Source of the DNA: Chloroflexi bacterium RBG_13_46_14 | GTDB lineage: Bacteria; Chloroflexota; Dehalococcoidia; Dehalococcoidales; UBA2162 | Direction: 5' to 3' | Assembly: GCA_001796415.1 (NCBI GenBank) | Contig: MGML01000089.1 | Location: 4,229-9,423 of the forward strand | DNA: 5,195 nucleotides | Shown here: piece after piece, positions 4,606-5,195 of the stretch | Numbering within the stretch: position 1 is the stretch's first letter | Layout of the letters: every line of letters begins with the position of its first letter | Notes under the pieces: model-generated | Told to the model about the DNA's origin: nothing | The model's database searches: none | The model's input: only the letters and a program-made list of their open reading frames with translations | Translations under genes and position numbers: made by a program

Positions 4606-5195
4606 TTATTTTATAGCGTAGGCTACCTGGATGCTTAGACTGATGTCCAGTTCACCCGGACTGATCGATGTGCTGTACCCGGCTGCTTCGTCGTATCCCC
4701 CGCCCATTGCAGATTTAGTAATTGGTGCGTAATATAAATTCTCTGAGATATAGGTTGCATTACCCAGGTCTACATTAGCCAGTTTGGCCAGCTGCTCTGC
4801 TTTCTTCTTTGCATCTACCATCGCTTCTTTCCTGGCTTCTTCGTAATATTCATCCGGTTCATCGATTGAAAAGTTGATTCCGTTGATCCTGGTCAGATCA
4901 CCTCCAGCATCTGTAACTGCATCGATGATTGTCCCGACCTTTTCTATATCTCTTATTGTAACTGTCACTGTATTGGTTACTCTATAGCCGGTTACGACCT
5001 CTTTTTCAGTCTCACGATCCCAGGTGCGTACCTGCTGTATGTTGAAATACTGTGTCTGGATATCTTTATCAGCTATTCCGTTTGAAGAGAGGGTATCCAT
5101 AACATCATTCATAGTTGCGGCTGCTCTGTCCCGGGCTGTAGCCACGTTGTCATCTTCGGATTCGATTCCCAGGCTGATAATAGCGATGTCAGGTT
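4606..5195 (-). CDS. SIMPL-domain (DUF541) protein, N-terminus cut by window edge
   Basis: The frame is open to the right edge and gives 195 residues. A GTG at 5143-5145 could start a shorter product, but the in-frame codons before it read PDIAIISLGIESEDDN, a typical SIMPL first strand, so the gene extends beyond the window and probably has a secretion or lipoprotein signal there. Family marks are clear: a helix TARDRAAATMNDVMDTL, the motif SSNGIADKDIQTQYFNI, the strand YRVTNTVTVTIRDIEKVGTI, the GINFSIDEPDEYYEEARKEAMVDAKKKAEQLA segment, and a final strand LSIQVAYAIK. SIMPL proteins are usually about 230-250 aa and act outside the cytoplasm. Bacterial homologues have been linked to envelope or oxidative stress, and BP26 of Brucella forms a channel-like oligomer, but a precise role is not known here. 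Its transcript ends at the terminator at 4542-4576. Confidence 0.92.
   Translation of the reverse strand, partial: PDIAIISLGIESEDDNVATARDRAAATMNDVMDTLSSNGIADKDIQTQYFNIQQVRTWDRETEKEVVTGYRVTNTVTVTIRDIEKVGTIIDAVTDAGGDLTRINGINFSIDEPDEYYEEARKEAMVDAKKKAEQLAKLANVDLGNATYISENLYYAPITKSAMGGGYDEAAGYSTSISPGELDISLSIQVAYAIK

Noticed and set aside
5143..5145. GTG start for a complete 179-aa SIMPL protein
   Set aside because: The upstream in-frame residues PDIAIISLGIESEDDN belong to the conserved first strand, so the gene is cut by the window edge.

Overview
This window looks like ordinary bacterial chromosome, probably from an anaerobe. The decarboxylase membrane subunits support a sodium-coupled, fermentative-type energy metabolism. 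The paired UPF0261 genes and the small pilin-like protein are the kind of content I associate with anaerobic Chloroflexota, but that taxon guess is weak and rests on no marker gene. Coding DNA is near 45-50% GC. The DNA around 3841-4200 is much more AT-rich, about 31% GC by hand count. I see no tRNA, rRNA, CRISPR array, transposase or integrase.

Left part (1-1911): two divergent paralogues of the UPF0261 / Tm-1-like ATP-binding family share a 138-bp control region. The left one (minus strand) is cut by the window edge after 185 residues. The right one (plus strand, 405 aa) is complete. They align without gaps through the visible N-terminal domain. The left copy keeps what I recall as the family STxASGD signature; in the right copy that stretch is replaced.

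Middle (1969-3317): a minus-strand operon encodes a minimal 41-aa gamma subunit (OadG-like) and a 380-aa beta subunit (OadB/GcdB/MmdB) of a sodium-pumping biotin-dependent decarboxylase, behind a good sigma-70-type promoter. The beta subunit keeps every residue of the known sodium-channel motif that I can place. The carboxyltransferase and biotin-carrier subunits are not in the window, so the substrate cannot be read from here. The operon converges on the plus-strand UPF0261 gene with a 57-bp gap.

Right part (3318-5195): a gene-free stretch carries a convincing plus-strand intrinsic terminator with no gene feeding it, which may mark a small RNA. Next come a minus-strand 83-aa single-pass protein with a type IV pilin-like N-terminus, an AT-rich gene-free stretch, an unrecognised 61-aa plus-strand protein with a strong ribosome binding site, a perfect 14-bp bidirectional terminator, and a minus-strand SIMPL-domain (DUF541) protein whose N-terminus lies beyond the right edge.

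I find no convincing new multi-gene system. The items most worth checking are the diverged UPF0261 pair, the orphan terminator, the minimal gamma/beta decarboxylase operon and the two small orphan proteins.
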